Source of the DNA: Actinomycetota bacterium
Lineage (GTDB): Bacteria; Actinomycetota; Actinomycetes; Mycobacteriales; Mycobacteriaceae
Direction: 5' to 3'
DNA length: 64,000 bases
Assembly (NCBI GenBank): GCA_018268465.1
Contig: JAFDWN010000005.1
Location: 124,001 to 188,000, forward strand
The notes under the pieces were generated by a model, which did not search any database, was not told where the DNA came from, and saw nothing but the letters and a program-made list of their open reading frames with translations. Each line of letters opens with the position of its first letter. Position 1 is the stretch's first letter. The position numbers and the translations under genes were made by a program. This document shows, piece by piece, positions 53,123-62,424 of the stretch.

Positions 53123-53501
53123 CCGTGTCGCCACCAAGCCGGTGGCCGCGGCCCTTCTCGCCGACGTGGTGTGTGTGGTGGTGTTCTGCACACTCGGCAG
53201 GCGCAGCCACGACGAAGGCCTCAGCATCGCCGGTATCGCCGAGACGGCGTGGCCGTTCCTGACCGGCGCCGGGGTGGGCTGGCTGGTGGCGCGCGGCTGG
53301 CGGCGTCCGCTGTCGCTCACCCCTACCGGTGTGGCGGTATGGCTGTGCACGGTGGTCGTCGGGATGATGCTGCGCAAGGCGACCTCACAGGGCACCGCGG
53401 TGAGTTTCATCGTGGTCGCGTCGCTGGTGACGGCGGTGCTGCTGCTCGGATGGCGGGCCGTGGCGGCGCTGCTGGCGCGGCGCGGCGGTCAGCGGGTCTG
53501 A
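53109..53501 (+). CDS. DUF3054 family small membrane protein
   Basis: A 130-residue protein with four hydrophobic helices, matching the DUF3054 family (ADVVCVVVFCTLGRRSHDEG near residue 18 and VWLCTVVVGMMLRKATSQGTA near 77 are typical). The ATG at 53109 lies inside the end of the M23 gene, so the two are translationally coupled. Its last 13 bases overlap the end of the convergent sensor kinase gene. Function unknown; membrane location is predicted from sequence only. Confidence 0.85.
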   Translation: MQTDDRVATKPVAAALLADVVCVVVFCTLGRRSHDEGLSIAGIAETAWPFLTGAGVGWLVARGWRRPLSLTPTGVAVWLCTVVVGMMLRKATSQGTAVSFIVVASLVTAVLLLGWRAVAALLARRGGQRV

Positions 53502-54832
53502 ATCCCGTCGGCAGACGGTTCGGGAGACGTCGACACGGTCAGGCTGGCGCGTAGACCGCCGAGGGGTCCGTCGGAGAGGCGAATCGTCCCGCCGTGCAGC
53601 GTGGCCTGCTGCGCGACCAGCGCCAGTCCCAGCCCGGAACCGCCGGGCGCGGCGGTGCTGCCCCGCCGGAAGCGGCCGAGGACGGTTTCGTGTTCGTCGG
53701 CCGGAAGGCCGCGGCCGTTGTCGTCGACGACGATCGTCAGCATGCCGTTCGTGCGCGTGGCGGTGAGCACCACGCGGGTCGCCTGCCCGTGGGTGATCGC
53801 GTTGCGCACCAGGTTGTCGACCGCCAAGCGCAGGCCCCCCGGCCAGCCCCACACGGTGCCGAGGTAGTCGGCGTCCACTTCGATCTCCACCGCGCCGCCG
53901 GGGCGCTTGTTCTCGCGGGCCACGCGGTCCAGCATGTCGGTGACGTCAATGAGCTCGCGGTCTTCGGCCTGCGCCAGCTGACCCGACGCGAGCTGACCGA
54001 GCGCGGTGATGATCGCCTCCACGCGGCGCTGCGCGCGCGACAGGTCGGCCACCACCTCGGCGCGTTCGTCGGCGGGCAGGTCGTGGATCCGCAGCGTGTC
54101 CAGATCCGCGCGCATGGCGGTCAACGGCGTCCGCAGTTCGTGGGCGGCGTTGGCGGCGAAGTCCTGAGCGGCCTGCAGCGAGTTGGTGGTCGCCAATTGG
54201 GCGGCGGCCAGCCGGCTGAGCATCCCCGTCATTGCCTTGGACAGTTCCTCGGCCTCGCGCACCCCGTGCACCTCGGGCATCTCGTCGGTGCCCGTGCCGA
54301 GTTTGGACGTGTGTTCGGTCAGCTTGCGCAACGGACGGATCGCGGGGCCCGCGAGCAGCCAGCCGACCCCGCCCGCGATGAGCACGGTGGCCAGTCCGAC
54401 CGCGGTGTACAGCGGTATCCGGGCCCGGCTGAGCAGAATGCTGTCGGCGCGGATCCCGATCGAGACCAGCACACCACCGGCCTGGTCGATCGGTACGGTC
54501 CGGACCCGGTAGTCCACCCCGTTGACGGTCACCGTCTCGGTGCCCGGCGGCAGCGCGGGCAGCTGGAATCCCCGCTGGAACACCACCTGACCGGTGGAGG
54601 CGGATCGCCCGGTGCTCAAGACGCCACGCTGGGGATCCTGCAGCTGCTCGGGATACATGCTCGCGTCGACGATCGAATCGAGACGGCGGTCCAGCTGCGC
54701 GGCGTCGTTACTGGCCAGCACAACTGAGGTCAGGATGGTGAATGCGGCGACGACGGCGGCGGCAGCGGCGGCGGCGGCGATGGCCACCCTGGTGCGCAGC
54801 GACGTAGAACGAAAGATGCGGTAGAGCCACAC
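53489..54832 (-). CDS. Sensor histidine kinase, PrrB-like
   Basis: A 447-residue histidine kinase resembling PrrB of M. tuberculosis. It has an N-terminal helix (about 15-40), an extracytoplasmic region, a second helix (about 140-162), HAMP, then the DHp phosphorylation site AHELRTPLTAMR (His near residue 234). The ATPase boxes are DNLVRNAITHG (N), VDDNGRGLP (G1) and GGSGLGLALV (G2). The GTG at 54832 gives MWLYRIF. The response regulator gene ends 53 bases upstream and a hemophore-like gene lies 5 bases before that, forming one operon. True PrrAB is probably elsewhere in the genome. Confidence 0.92.
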   Translation of the reverse strand: MWLYRIFRSTSLRTRVAIAAAAAAAAVVAAFTILTSVVLASNDAAQLDRRLDSIVDASMYPEQLQDPQRGVLSTGRSASTGQVVFQRGFQLPALPPGTETVTVNGVDYRVRTVPIDQAGGVLVSIGIRADSILLSRARIPLYTAVGLATVLIAGGVGWLLAGPAIRPLRKLTEHTSKLGTGTDEMPEVHGVREAEELSKAMTGMLSRLAAAQLATTNSLQAAQDFAANAAHELRTPLTAMRADLDTLRIHDLPADERAEVVADLSRAQRRVEAIITALGQLASGQLAQAEDRELIDVTDMLDRVARENKRPGGAVEIEVDADYLGTVWGWPGGLRLAVDNLVRNAITHGQATRVVLTATRTNGMLTIVVDDNGRGLPADEHETVLGRFRRGSTAAPGGSGLGLALVAQQATLHGGTIRLSDGPLGGLRASLTVSTSPEPSADGIQTR

Positions 54833-54885
54833 GGGCGGCTACAGCCCCCGCCCGGGTGCCAGGTTGTCGGCCGGCCGGGCCGGCC

Positions 54886-55608
54886 TCACGGTTCTTCCCG
54901 CAGGACGTATCCGATCCCGCGAACCGTCTGGATCACCCGCGGCAGGCCGTCGCGCTCCAATTTGCGCCGGAGATAACTGATGAACACGTCGGCGACGTTC
55001 GTGTCCACGTCGAAGTCGTAACCCCACACCAACTCGAGGAGGCGCTGACGCGAGAGCACCACACCCGCGTTCTCGGCCAGGACGGCCAGCAGGTCGAACT
55101 CGCGTTTGGTCAGATCGACGCGCTCACCGCCGACGAATACGAGCCGGCGCGCGGTGTCGATGGTCAGCGAACCGACCATCATCGTGTCCGACTCGCGGTC
55201 GGAATGACTGGACCGCCGCAGCAGCGCATGCAACCGCGCGACCAGTTCACCGAGATCGAACGGTTTGGTCAGATAGTCGTCGGCGCCGGCTTCCAGGCCG
55301 GCGATCCGATCGTTCACCGTGTCGCGTGCGGAGAGCACGCAGATGGGAATGTCATTGCCCAACGCCCGAAGCGCGGTCACGACGGCGACACCGTCGAGCT
55401 CTGGCATCTGAACATCCAGGACCAGCGCGTCGTGCATCTCGTTGGACAGGAGCCGAAGTGCCTCTTTACCGGTCGCCGCGACCCGAACGTCAAACCCGGA
55501 ATGCCGCAGTCCGCGGGCTACCGAGGTTCGGACGTCCGGATCGTCGTCGACCATCAACACCGTCCGGCTCGCGCTCTCCTGCACGGGCGGATCTTGTCCC
55601 ACCCGCAC
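54886..55608 (-). CDS. OmpR-family response regulator, PrrA-like
   Basis: A protein of about 240 residues with an N-terminal receiver (phospho-acceptor Asp65 in [11 protein letters not shown], acidic DDD at 21-23, Lys in [11 protein letters not shown]) and a C-terminal winged helix DNA-binding domain ([15 protein letters not shown] near 150 to [10 protein letters not shown]). It is close to PrrA but clearly not identical to it. The GTG at 55608 is the outer start; GTGs at 55602 and 55584 are possible. It starts 5 bases after the stop of the hemophore-like gene and precedes the kinase by 53 bases, so the operon order is hemophore, regulator, kinase. Confidence 0.92.
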   Translation of the reverse strand: MRVGQDPPVQESASRTVLMVDDDPDVRTSVARGLRHSGFDVRVAATGKEALRLLSNEMHDALVLDVQMPELDGVAVVTALRALGNDIPICVLSARDTVNDRIAGLEAGADDYLTKPFDLGELVARLHALLRRSSHSDRESDTMMVGSLTIDTARRLVFVGGERVDLTKREFDLLAVLAENAGVVLSRQRLLELVWGYDFDVDTNVADVFISYLRRKLERDGLPRVIQTVRGIGYVLREEP

Positions 55609-55613
55609 CGGAG

Positions 55614-55994
55614 TTACGGAATTGCAGGCGCCGGCGCGGTACCGCAGCGATTCTTCAGGTCGACCAGCGGCTGGCGGACTCCGGTCAGCTCGGCCTTGAC
55701 CTGAGGATTGGCGTCGAGATAAGCCGTCACCTTGGGCTTGATCTCATCGCGGGGCAGACCCTCGAGGCTGGTGAAGAAGTCGTTCACCTCCGGGTGGGTG
55801 AACAGGTACACCGACGTGCCCGCCGAGACACCGGCAGCGACCTGTGCGAGATCGCCTGCCGTGCAGTTCGGGGGGTTGTTCGCCGGCTGGGCGAGGACCG
55901 AAGGGGCAGCACCGAACAACACCGCGCCGGCAATCGCGCCTGCGCCAACCGTGCCAGCTACCAAACGCCGCGCGATACGGGGCGAGAGGACCAT
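55614..55994 (-). CDS. Hemophore-related protein (Rv0203-like), paralogue 1
   Basis: A 126-residue exported protein. A signal peptide with AxA-type cleavage after Ala35 (SVLA/QPAN) precedes a small helical domain. Cys44 and Cys117 could form a disulfide. Tyr63 and His67 lie in YLFTHPEVN with the Tyr-x3-His spacing used for heme binding in Rv0203, as I recall. The third heme-ligand His of Rv0203 is not evident. The ATG at 55994 has AAGGAG 7 bases upstream. The response regulator starts 5 bases after its stop, so heme scavenging and signalling appear linked here. A paralogue lies 171 bases upstream. Confidence 0.82.
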   Translation of the reverse strand: MVLSPRIARRLVAGTVGAGAIAGAVLFGAAPSVLAQPANNPPNCTAGDLAQVAAGVSAGTSVYLFTHPEVNDFFTSLEGLPRDEIKPKVTAYLDANPQVKAELTGVRQPLVDLKNRCGTAPAPAIP

Positions 55995-56165
55995 CAACAA
56001 GCTCCTTCATCGAATGTAGACAGGTCACAACCAGTGGTGGTTATCGACAAAGCAAAGCTAAGCAGAATTGGTGCATAGTTTCCTGCCTTGCGACAAACCA
56101 ATTGGGAGAACCTCTTAAACCGCAGCTCAGTGTACCTGCGCCGATCTCGGCGCCGAACGGCACGG

Positions 56166-56732
56166 CTAACCAGTCGCGGCGGTGGCGGGCCCTGGCAGGG
56201 GTCCCCTGCTCTGTGTCACCGCAGGCGCGGGCGCTCGCAACGCCGGCGAAACTGCGCCGGGTACGGCCACGTTCTGGGCCGGCGGCAGCGTTGCCGGCAA
56301 ACTCCCCGACGGTGTGCCGGCCGGCGATTGCGCGGCCTGCACCAGCCCCATCAGCTGCGGCACCGTGATCGGCAGGTCGCAGCGACCGGACAGGCTGGTG
56401 AGCGGCTGCTGCAGCCGCTGCATATCCTTGGCGACCTGCGGGTTGGCGTCGAAATAGGCCTTCAGTGCCACCAGTGACTGCGGCCCGTTCTGCAGCTGCG
56501 AAATGGTTGTGAGAGCCCTGTTGGTTTCCGGGTGCGTGTCCAGGTAGTCACCCGTCGACGTGGCGACCGCGCCGACCGTCCTGGCCACCTCACTGGCCGC
56601 GCAGGGATCGGGTGCCGCCGTCGCGGACGGCAGCCCGGAGCTCGACAGACCGGCCACCACGGCACCGCCGACGGCGGTGACGGCGAACGCGGCGACAAGG
56701 CCGCGGCGCAGCAGGTCGGCTGTTGGTGTCAT
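56166..56732 (-). CDS. Hemophore-related protein (Rv0203-like), paralogue 2 with Pro-rich tail
   Basis: A 188-residue paralogue of the 55614 protein. The signal peptide ends near Ala40 (ATAA/PDPC), and the same domain follows with Cys44, Tyr63, His67 (YLDTHPETN) and Cys118 at equal or nearly equal positions. After about residue 125 it has an extra Ala/Pro-rich tail that the first copy lacks. The ATG at 56732 follows a GAGGAG site. It is divergent from mmpL11, which M. tuberculosis pairs with Rv0203 for heme uptake, and is upstream of the first paralogue and the two-component genes. Confidence 0.8.
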   Translation of the reverse strand: MTPTADLLRRGLVAAFAVTAVGGAVVAGLSSSGLPSATAAPDPCAASEVARTVGAVATSTGDYLDTHPETNRALTTISQLQNGPQSLVALKAYFDANPQVAKDMQRLQQPLTSLSGRCDLPITVPQLMGLVQAAQSPAGTPSGSLPATLPPAQNVAVPGAVSPALRAPAPAVTQSRGPLPGPATAATG

Positions 56733-57089
56733 CAAACGTCTCCTCACGGTTTGCGGACATCCACTGCCTCGCAAACAGGTGCGATCGGCGACAGTGCATG
56801 ACTCACTGAATCCCCCGACGCGTTGTGCAGCCGGCGCCATCCTGCCATCGGTGCCGCGGGGGCCGCCAACTCGGCGAGCGGCGGCGGAGGCCGCGAAACC
56901 GCCGGATCCGCGCGTCGACAGCGGCCCGGAGACGGCGTCGATACGGAGTGCGGGCGCCCGTCAGATGTGACCGATGTAACGTCTCAGCACCGCCGGGCGA
57001 TCTCGAGGTCGGTCAGCCTACCCCATGCTGCGGTACGCTTCCGCTACGCAACGCCAGGGGAGAGAGCGGGGAGTCGCATTCAGCAGTTC
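56733..57089. other. Divergent intergenic region before mmpL11
   Basis: This 357-base region separates the second hemophore gene from mmpL11. I find no convincing gene. It is GC-rich on the left, with a TACGCT -10-like element at 57034-57039 that could start mmpL11 transcription about 45 bases upstream of its ATG. A GGGGAG at 57068-57073 lies rather far from that ATG. Confidence 0.5.
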
Positions 57090-60014
57090 ATGATGCGCCT
57101 GAGCGGCATCCTGCGCCGATACCGCTGGGCGGTGTTCGCGGCGTGGCTGCTCCTGCTGGTGCCCGCGGTGTATCTGGCGGTGAGTCAGTCCGGTCAGTTG
57201 ACCGGTGGTGGATTCGAGGTCGAGGGCTCGCAGTCCCTGCATGTCCAGCGTCAGCTGGAGGAGCAGTTCCCCGAGCAGGGCGCCTCGCCGCTGGCGCTGG
57301 TGGCCGCGCCGCGGGCCGACGCCTCCTTCGAGGATATGAACACCGCCGTCGCTCAGCTGGAGCGCATCGCCGCGGAGGTCCCCAGCGTCACGGTGGTGCC
57401 GAACCCGCAGCAGCCGGCGCCGCAGCCCGACCGCCCGTACGTCATCACCCTGCAGCTCGACTTCAACAACACCGGCGCGGTCGACGTCGCCAAACAGCTG
57501 CGCCACAAGGTCGGGATCGACGGCGAGGAACCCGGCCAGATCGAGAACGGCAAGGTCAAGCTCTACGTCATCGGCCAGGGGGCGCTCGGCGCGGCCGCGT
57601 CGGAGGCCACCAAGGCCGATATCGCCCAGGCCGAGAAGTGGAATATGCCGATCGTGCTGATCGTGCTGCTGGCGGTGTTCGGCTCGCTGGCGGCCGCGGC
57701 GCTGCCGATCGTGCTGGGCATCTGCACGGTCGTGGTGACGATGGGTCTGGTCTACCTGCTGTCGATGTTCACCACGATGTCGGTGTTCGTCACGTCGACG
57801 GTGTCGATGTTCGGTATCGCCGTCGCGATCGACTACTCGCTGTTCATCCTGATGCGCTTCCGCGAGGAGTTGCGCGCCGGGCGCGACCCGGAGCAGGCCG
57901 CCGACGCCGCGATGGCCACCTCGGGTCTGGCGGTGGTGCTGTCGGGTCTGACGGTGATCGCCTCGGTCACGGGCATCTACCTGATCAACACGCCGGTGCT
58001 GCAGTCGATGGCGACGGGTGCGATCCTCGCCGTCGCGGTCGCGGTGCTGACGTCGACCACGCTGACGCCGGCAGTACTGGCAACCTGCGGAAAGGCCGCC
58101 GCCAAGCGGTCGTCGTACCTGCACTGGTCGCGGCGCCCCGAGACCACGCAGTCACGGTTCTGGACCCGCTGGACCGGATCGGTGATGCGCCGCCCGTGGT
58201 TGTCGGCGCTGGCCGCGGCGGCGGTGCTGCTGACCCTGGCCGCCCCCGCGTTCTCGATGGTGCTCGGCAACAGCATGCAGCGCCAGTTCGAACCCACCCA
58301 CGAGATCCGGGGTGGCGTCAACGCCGCCGCGGAGGCGTTGGGGGCGGGTGCGCTGGGTCCCGTCCGGGTGCTGGTCACCTTCCACGAGGGCAACGCGGAG
58401 AGCCCGACCAATGCGCCGGTGCTCGACGCGGTGCGCCAGGAGATGACGAAGGCGCCCAACATCGTGTCGGTGTCGCCGTCGGTGATCGGCGAGGACAAGA
58501 GTGTCGCGTTGCTGTCGGCGGTGCTCTCGGCCGATCCGGAGGATATGGCGGCCCGCACCACGGTCGCCTGGATGCGCGAGAAGTTGCCACCCGTGGCCGC
58601 CGACGCGGCCCAGGTGGACGTCGGTGGGCCGACCGCGCTGATCAAGGATTTCGATGACCGGGTGTCGGCGACCCAGCCGCTGGTGTTCGCGTTCGTCGCG
58701 CTGATCGCATTCGTGATGCTGCTGATCGCCATCCGGTCGGTGGTGTTGGCGATCAAGGGCGTGCTGATGACGGTGCTGTCGGTGGCCGCGGCCTACGGCA
58801 GCCTGGTTATCGTCTTCCAGTGGGGCTGGCTGCAGGCGCTGGGCTTCGAGAAGCTCACCTCGCTGGACAGCACCATCCCGCCGCTGGTGCTGGCGATGAC
58901 GTTCGGCCTGTCGATGGATTACGAGATCTTTCTGCTCACCCGGATCCGGGAGCGGTTCCTGCAGACCGAGAACACCCGTGACGCGGTCGCCTACGGGGTG
59001 AGCACCAGTGCGCGCACCATCACCAGCGCGGCGCTGATCATGATCGCGGTCTTCATCGGTTTCGCGTTCGCCGGTATGCCGCTGGTGGCCCAGCTCGGGG
59101 TGGCGTGTGCGGTGGCGATCGCCGTCGACGCGACGATCGTGCGGCTGGTGCTGGTCCCGGCGCTCATGGCGATGTTCGACAAGTGGAACTGGTGGCTGCC
59201 GGGCTGGCTGGACCGGATTCTGCCGTCGGTGGACTTCGAGAAACCGCTGCCCAAGGTCGAGGTCGACGACCTGGTGATCATCCCCGACGACATCTCCGCA
59301 CTCGGCCCGTCCGGTTCGGACCTGCGGCTTATGGTCAAATCCGCAGCCAGGCTGAAAACCCTTGCGCCGCATACGATCACGGTGGCCGATCCGCTTGCGT
59401 TCAGCGGTTGTCTGCCGAAGTGCGCGAGTATGGCGGTCAAGCGCATCGCCGGTGAGCGGCGCCCCACCGAGGGTGCGCCCGGCAAATCCACCGGCAGCAC
59501 CACCACCCGTATCAAGGTGGCCAACCGCAACGGGACGGCGTTGGTACATCCGGTGACGATGTGGCAGGGCCGCCTGACGGTCGCTCTCGAGGCGCTGGCC
59601 ACGGCGGCCGACGGCGCTCCGATCGAGCGGCACAGCCCGGTGGAGACCACCAATGTCCAGCTGTCGACCGGCGACCGACTGAAAATCCCGACGGGCGCCG
59701 AGACGCTGCGGTTGAAGGGCTATCTGGTGCTCAGCCGCAACAGCGTCCGGGACTACGCAGATCTTGCCGAACTGGCCGACTGCATGGACACTCAAACGGC
59801 TGCGGTGGTGCTGGCCGGTATGGACCGGTACTACCGTGGTCCGCACCCGACATCACAGTGGGTCGCCACCCAGTTGGTGCGTCGTCTGGCCGATCCTCAG
59901 CCGTTCGACGGACGCAATGGCGGGACGGCGGGCACCGGGTCGGAGGATGATTGGGCCAAGGTCAGGCAACGGTGCCTGTCAGTGGCGGTAGCGATGCTGG
60001 AGGAGGCGAAGTGA
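57090..60014 (+). CDS. mmpL11: MmpL11, RND-type mycobacterial lipid transporter
   Basis: A 974-residue MmpL-family transporter with start MMRLS, as in other MmpL11 proteins. The two helix blocks contain the Asp-Tyr pairs IAVAIDYSLFILMR and GLSMDYEIFLLTRIRERF. The C-terminal cytoplasmic region after about residue 710 holds the MmpL11-specific LKIPTGAETLRLKGYL and MDRYYRG stretches. MmpL11 exports monomeromycolyl diacylglycerol and mycolate wax esters, and has been linked to heme uptake with Rv0203. The frame extends 89 codons upstream without transporter character. The stop overlaps the GTG of the HTH gene. Confidence 0.95.
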   Translation: MMRLSGILRRYRWAVFAAWLLLLVPAVYLAVSQSGQLTGGGFEVEGSQSLHVQRQLEEQFPEQGASPLALVAAPRADASFEDMNTAVAQLERIAAEVPSVTVVPNPQQPAPQPDRPYVITLQLDFNNTGAVDVAKQLRHKVGIDGEEPGQIENGKVKLYVIGQGALGAAASEATKADIAQAEKWNMPIVLIVLLAVFGSLAAAALPIVLGICTVVVTMGLVYLLSMFTTMSVFVTSTVSMFGIAVAIDYSLFILMRFREELRAGRDPEQAADAAMATSGLAVVLSGLTVIASVTGIYLINTPVLQSMATGAILAVAVAVLTSTTLTPAVLATCGKAAAKRSSYLHWSRRPETTQSRFWTRWTGSVMRRPWLSALAAAAVLLTLAAPAFSMVLGNSMQRQFEPTHEIRGGVNAAAEALGAGALGPVRVLVTFHEGNAESPTNAPVLDAVRQEMTKAPNIVSVSPSVIGEDKSVALLSAVLSADPEDMAARTTVAWMREKLPPVAADAAQVDVGGPTALIKDFDDRVSATQPLVFAFVALIAFVMLLIAIRSVVLAIKGVLMTVLSVAAAYGSLVIVFQWGWLQALGFEKLTSLDSTIPPLVLAMTFGLSMDYEIFLLTRIRERFLQTENTRDAVAYGVSTSARTITSAALIMIAVFIGFAFAGMPLVAQLGVACAVAIAVDATIVRLVLVPALMAMFDKWNWWLPGWLDRILPSVDFEKPLPKVEVDDLVIIPDDISALGPSGSDLRLMVKSAARLKTLAPHTITVADPLAFSGCLPKCASMAVKRIAGERRPTEGAPGKSTGSTTTRIKVANRNGTALVHPVTMWQGRLTVALEALATAADGAPIERHSPVETTNVQLSTGDRLKIPTGAETLRLKGYLVLSRNSVRDYADLAELADCMDTQTAAVVLAGMDRYYRGPHPTSQWVATQLVRRLADPQPFDGRNGGTAGTGSEDDWAKVRQRCLSVAVAMLEEAK

Positions 60015-60541
60015 CGTTGACCTCGGATGTTCATGCCACCAGCCATGACGCTGAGCCGGAGGCGACGGAGAGGATCTCCACGGCGCCGAAGCGGCGGGCA
60101 CCCGACCTCGACCGGGCGGTGGAGTTCTGGCCGACGTCGGCCATCCGCTCGGCGCTGGAGAACGACGACCTGACGGTGTGGCAGCGCATCGCCACGGCGA
60201 TCAAGCGCGACCCCTACGGCAGGACCGCGCGGCAGGTCGAAGAGGTCCTGGAGGTCGTGCGCCCGTACGGCGTGTCCAAGGCGCTCGGCGAGGTGCTGCA
60301 CCGCACCCGGGAGAAGTTGGAGGCCAGCGAACGCGCCGAGGTCGCCCGCCAGGTCCGGGGTCTGCTGAACCGCTCCGGCCTGGGGCGCCAGGAGTTCGCC
60401 TCGCGAATCGGCGTACCCATCGAGGAGTTCGACGCCTACCTCAGCGGCCGCACCAGCCCGTCGGCGTCGTTGATGATCCGCATCTGCCGGCTCTCCGAAC
60501 GGTTTGCCAAGATCCGCGCCCAGCGCGGCGACGCGGGCTGA
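60011..60541 (+). CDS. HTH-domain protein coupled to mmpL11 (Rv0201c-like)
   Basis: A 176-residue protein. The first 40 residues are polar. A helical middle includes RDPYGRTARQVEEVLEVVRP near residue 65, and the C-terminus is an XRE/Cro-type helix-turn-helix (about residues 115-165: RSGLGRQEFASRIGVPIEEFD, then SGRTSPSASLMIRI). The GTG at 60011 overlaps the mmpL11 stop (GTGA), 4 bases after AGGAGG, so the two are coupled. It occupies the position of Rv0201c. It may regulate mmpL11 or bind DNA elsewhere; there is no direct evidence. Confidence 0.82.
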   Translation: MTLTSDVHATSHDAEPEATERISTAPKRRAPDLDRAVEFWPTSAIRSALENDDLTVWQRIATAIKRDPYGRTARQVEEVLEVVRPYGVSKALGEVLHRTREKLEASERAEVARQVRGLLNRSGLGRQEFASRIGVPIEEFDAYLSGRTSPSASLMIRICRLSERFAKIRAQRGDAG

Positions 60542-60617
60542 GTTCGCCGGGCGGCGCGACGATCCGCACGAGCACAACACCGTGGGGGCGGTCGGCGACA
60601 CCGTAGGCTGTGGCCCC

Positions 60618-61916
60618 GTGAGTGACCGCACCTTCGGCCTGGCCACGCGCGCAATCCACGCCGGCCAACGTCCGGACCCGACGACCGGGGCGCGCGCCGT
60701 CCCCATCTACCAGAACGCCGCGTTCGTGTTCTCCGACACCGACGACGCGGCCAACCTGTTCGCGCTGCAGAAGTACGGCAACATCTACAGCCGTATCGCC
60801 AATCCGACCGTGGCGGCCTTCGAGGAGTGCGTGGCCAGCCTCGAAGGCGGTCTGGGAGCCGTCGCGACAGCCAGCGGACTGTCGGCGCAGTTCGCGGTGT
60901 TCGCCGCGCTGGCCGGCGCCGGCGATCACATCGTGGCGGCGGGCAGCCTCTACGGCGGCACGGTCACCCAGCTCGACGTGTCCCTGCGCCGCTTCGGCGT
61001 CGACACCACGTTCGTCGACGGCACCGACCCGGCCGCCTATGCCGCGGCGATCACCGACCGCACCCGGCTGGTGTTCGCCGAAGTGGTCGCCAACCCGTCG
61101 GGTGAGATCGCCGACGTGGCAGGGCTGGCCGCGGTGGCGCACGACGCGGGCCTGCCGCTGGTCATCGATTCGACGGTCGCGACACCCGCGCTGTGCCGAC
61201 CCCTCGAACACGGCGCCGACATCGTGGTGCACTCGGCGACGAAGTTCCTCGGCGGACACGGCACCACCCTGGGCGGGGTGGTCGTCGACGCCGGCCGATT
61301 CGATTGGGGCTCGGGTAAATTCCCGCAGCTGACGGATCCGGTGGCGTCCTACGGAGGGCTGAGCTGGTGGGGCAACTTCGGCGAGTTCGGCTTCCTGACC
61401 AAGCTGCGCAGCGAGCAGTTGCGCGACCTGGGGGCATGTCTCGCGCCGCAGTCGGCGTTCCAGCTGCTGCAGGGGGTGCACACCCTGCCGCAGCGGATGG
61501 CCGCGCATGTCGCCAATGCCCGCGCGGTCGCGCAATGGCTTGAGGCCGACCCGCGGGTCGAGTATGTGCGGTGGGCGGGCCTGCCGTCGCATCCCCACCA
61601 TGACCGGGCCGCCCACTATCTGCCCGACGGCCCCGGCTCGGTGTTCGCGTTCGGAGTGCGGGGCGGCCGAGCGGCCGGGGAGCGGTTCATCAACGCCGTG
61701 CGGCTGGCAAGCCATCTGGCCAATATCGGCGATGTGCGCACCTTGGTGATCCATCCGGCCAGCACCACCCACCGGCAGCTCACCGACGACCAGCTGCGGG
61801 CCGGCGGTGTCGGGCCGGAGTTGGTGCGGATCAGCGTGGGCATCGAGGACGTCGACGACATTCTCTGGGACCTCGACCAGGCGCTGAGTGAAAGTACGGA
61901 GGCGACCGATGACTGA
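60618..61916 (+). CDS. metY: O-acetylhomoserine/O-acetylserine sulfhydrylase family (MetY-like)
   Basis: A 432-residue PLP enzyme of the Cys/Met metabolism family, most like O-acetylhomoserine sulfhydrylase. YSRIANPTVAAFEE near residue 55 and ASGLSAQFAVFAAL are the phosphate-side segments. SATKFLGGHGTT near residue 209 carries the PLP lysine, and HPASTTHRQL near 378 is a MetY-type late signature. The GTG at 60618 follows a TAGGCT -10-like element by 8 bases, so it may be leaderless. A CoA-binding protein gene overlaps its end by 8 bases. It would fix sulfide into homocysteine for methionine synthesis. Confidence 0.9.
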   Translation: MSDRTFGLATRAIHAGQRPDPTTGARAVPIYQNAAFVFSDTDDAANLFALQKYGNIYSRIANPTVAAFEECVASLEGGLGAVATASGLSAQFAVFAALAGAGDHIVAAGSLYGGTVTQLDVSLRRFGVDTTFVDGTDPAAYAAAITDRTRLVFAEVVANPSGEIADVAGLAAVAHDAGLPLVIDSTVATPALCRPLEHGADIVVHSATKFLGGHGTTLGGVVVDAGRFDWGSGKFPQLTDPVASYGGLSWWGNFGEFGFLTKLRSEQLRDLGACLAPQSAFQLLQGVHTLPQRMAAHVANARAVAQWLEADPRVEYVRWAGLPSHPHHDRAAHYLPDGPGSVFAFGVRGGRAAGERFINAVRLASHLANIGDVRTLVIHPASTTHRQLTDDQLRAGGVGPELVRISVGIEDVDDILWDLDQALSESTEATDD

Positions 61917-62391
61917 TGCACGCACCTGGGTAGGGCCCGATGCGCTGGCGCGGCAACGAATCCTGCGCGACACCCGGTCGGTCGCGATCGTGGGGGCTTC
62001 CGCCAATCCGGCTCGGGCCAGCTATTTCGTGTGGACCTACCTGAAGTCGACCAGCGACTACGACCTCTATCTGGTGAACCCCACCATCAGTGAGGTCGAC
62101 GGCAACCCGGTGTACGCGTCGCTGGCGGATCTGCCGGTCGTCCCCGACATGGTCGACGTATTCCGCCGCTACGACGACCTGCCGTCGGTGCTCGACGACG
62201 CCGTCGCGGTGGGCGCGAAAACCCTGTGGCTGCAATTGGGACTGTGGCATGAGCAGGTCGCCCGCGACGCCGGGGCGGCGGGGTTGCAGGTCGTGATGGA
62301 TCGCTGCCTGAAGATAGAACACGCCCGGTTCGCCGGTGGCCTGCACCTCGCCGGGTTCAACACCGGGGTGATCGACTCCCGCCGCCCGTGA
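61909..62391 (+). CDS. CoA-binding protein (YccU-like)
   Basis: A 160-residue single-domain Rossmann protein of the CoA_binding_2 family. The glycine-rich start SVAIVGASANPARASYFVWT is near residue 24, LVNPTISEVDGNPVYASLAD follows, and WLQLGLWHEQVA and VMDRCLKIEHARF near the end are typical. The ATG at 61909 has a GGAGG site upstream and overlaps the metY stop by 8 bases, so the two are translationally coupled. This metY/YccU pair recurs in actinobacteria, as far as I recall, and hints at a link between sulfur metabolism and CoA, but the function is unknown. Confidence 0.87.
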   Translation: MTDARTWVGPDALARQRILRDTRSVAIVGASANPARASYFVWTYLKSTSDYDLYLVNPTISEVDGNPVYASLADLPVVPDMVDVFRRYDDLPSVLDDAVAVGAKTLWLQLGLWHEQVARDAGAAGLQVVMDRCLKIEHARFAGGLHLAGFNTGVIDSRRP

Positions 62392-62424
62392 CCGTCGGCG
62401 CCCCGAGTGCGCTGCGTACGCGCT

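Noticed and set aside
57011-57028. Possible IdeR iron box near mmpL11
   Set aside because: AGCCTACCC resembles one half of the iron box but the other half is absent.
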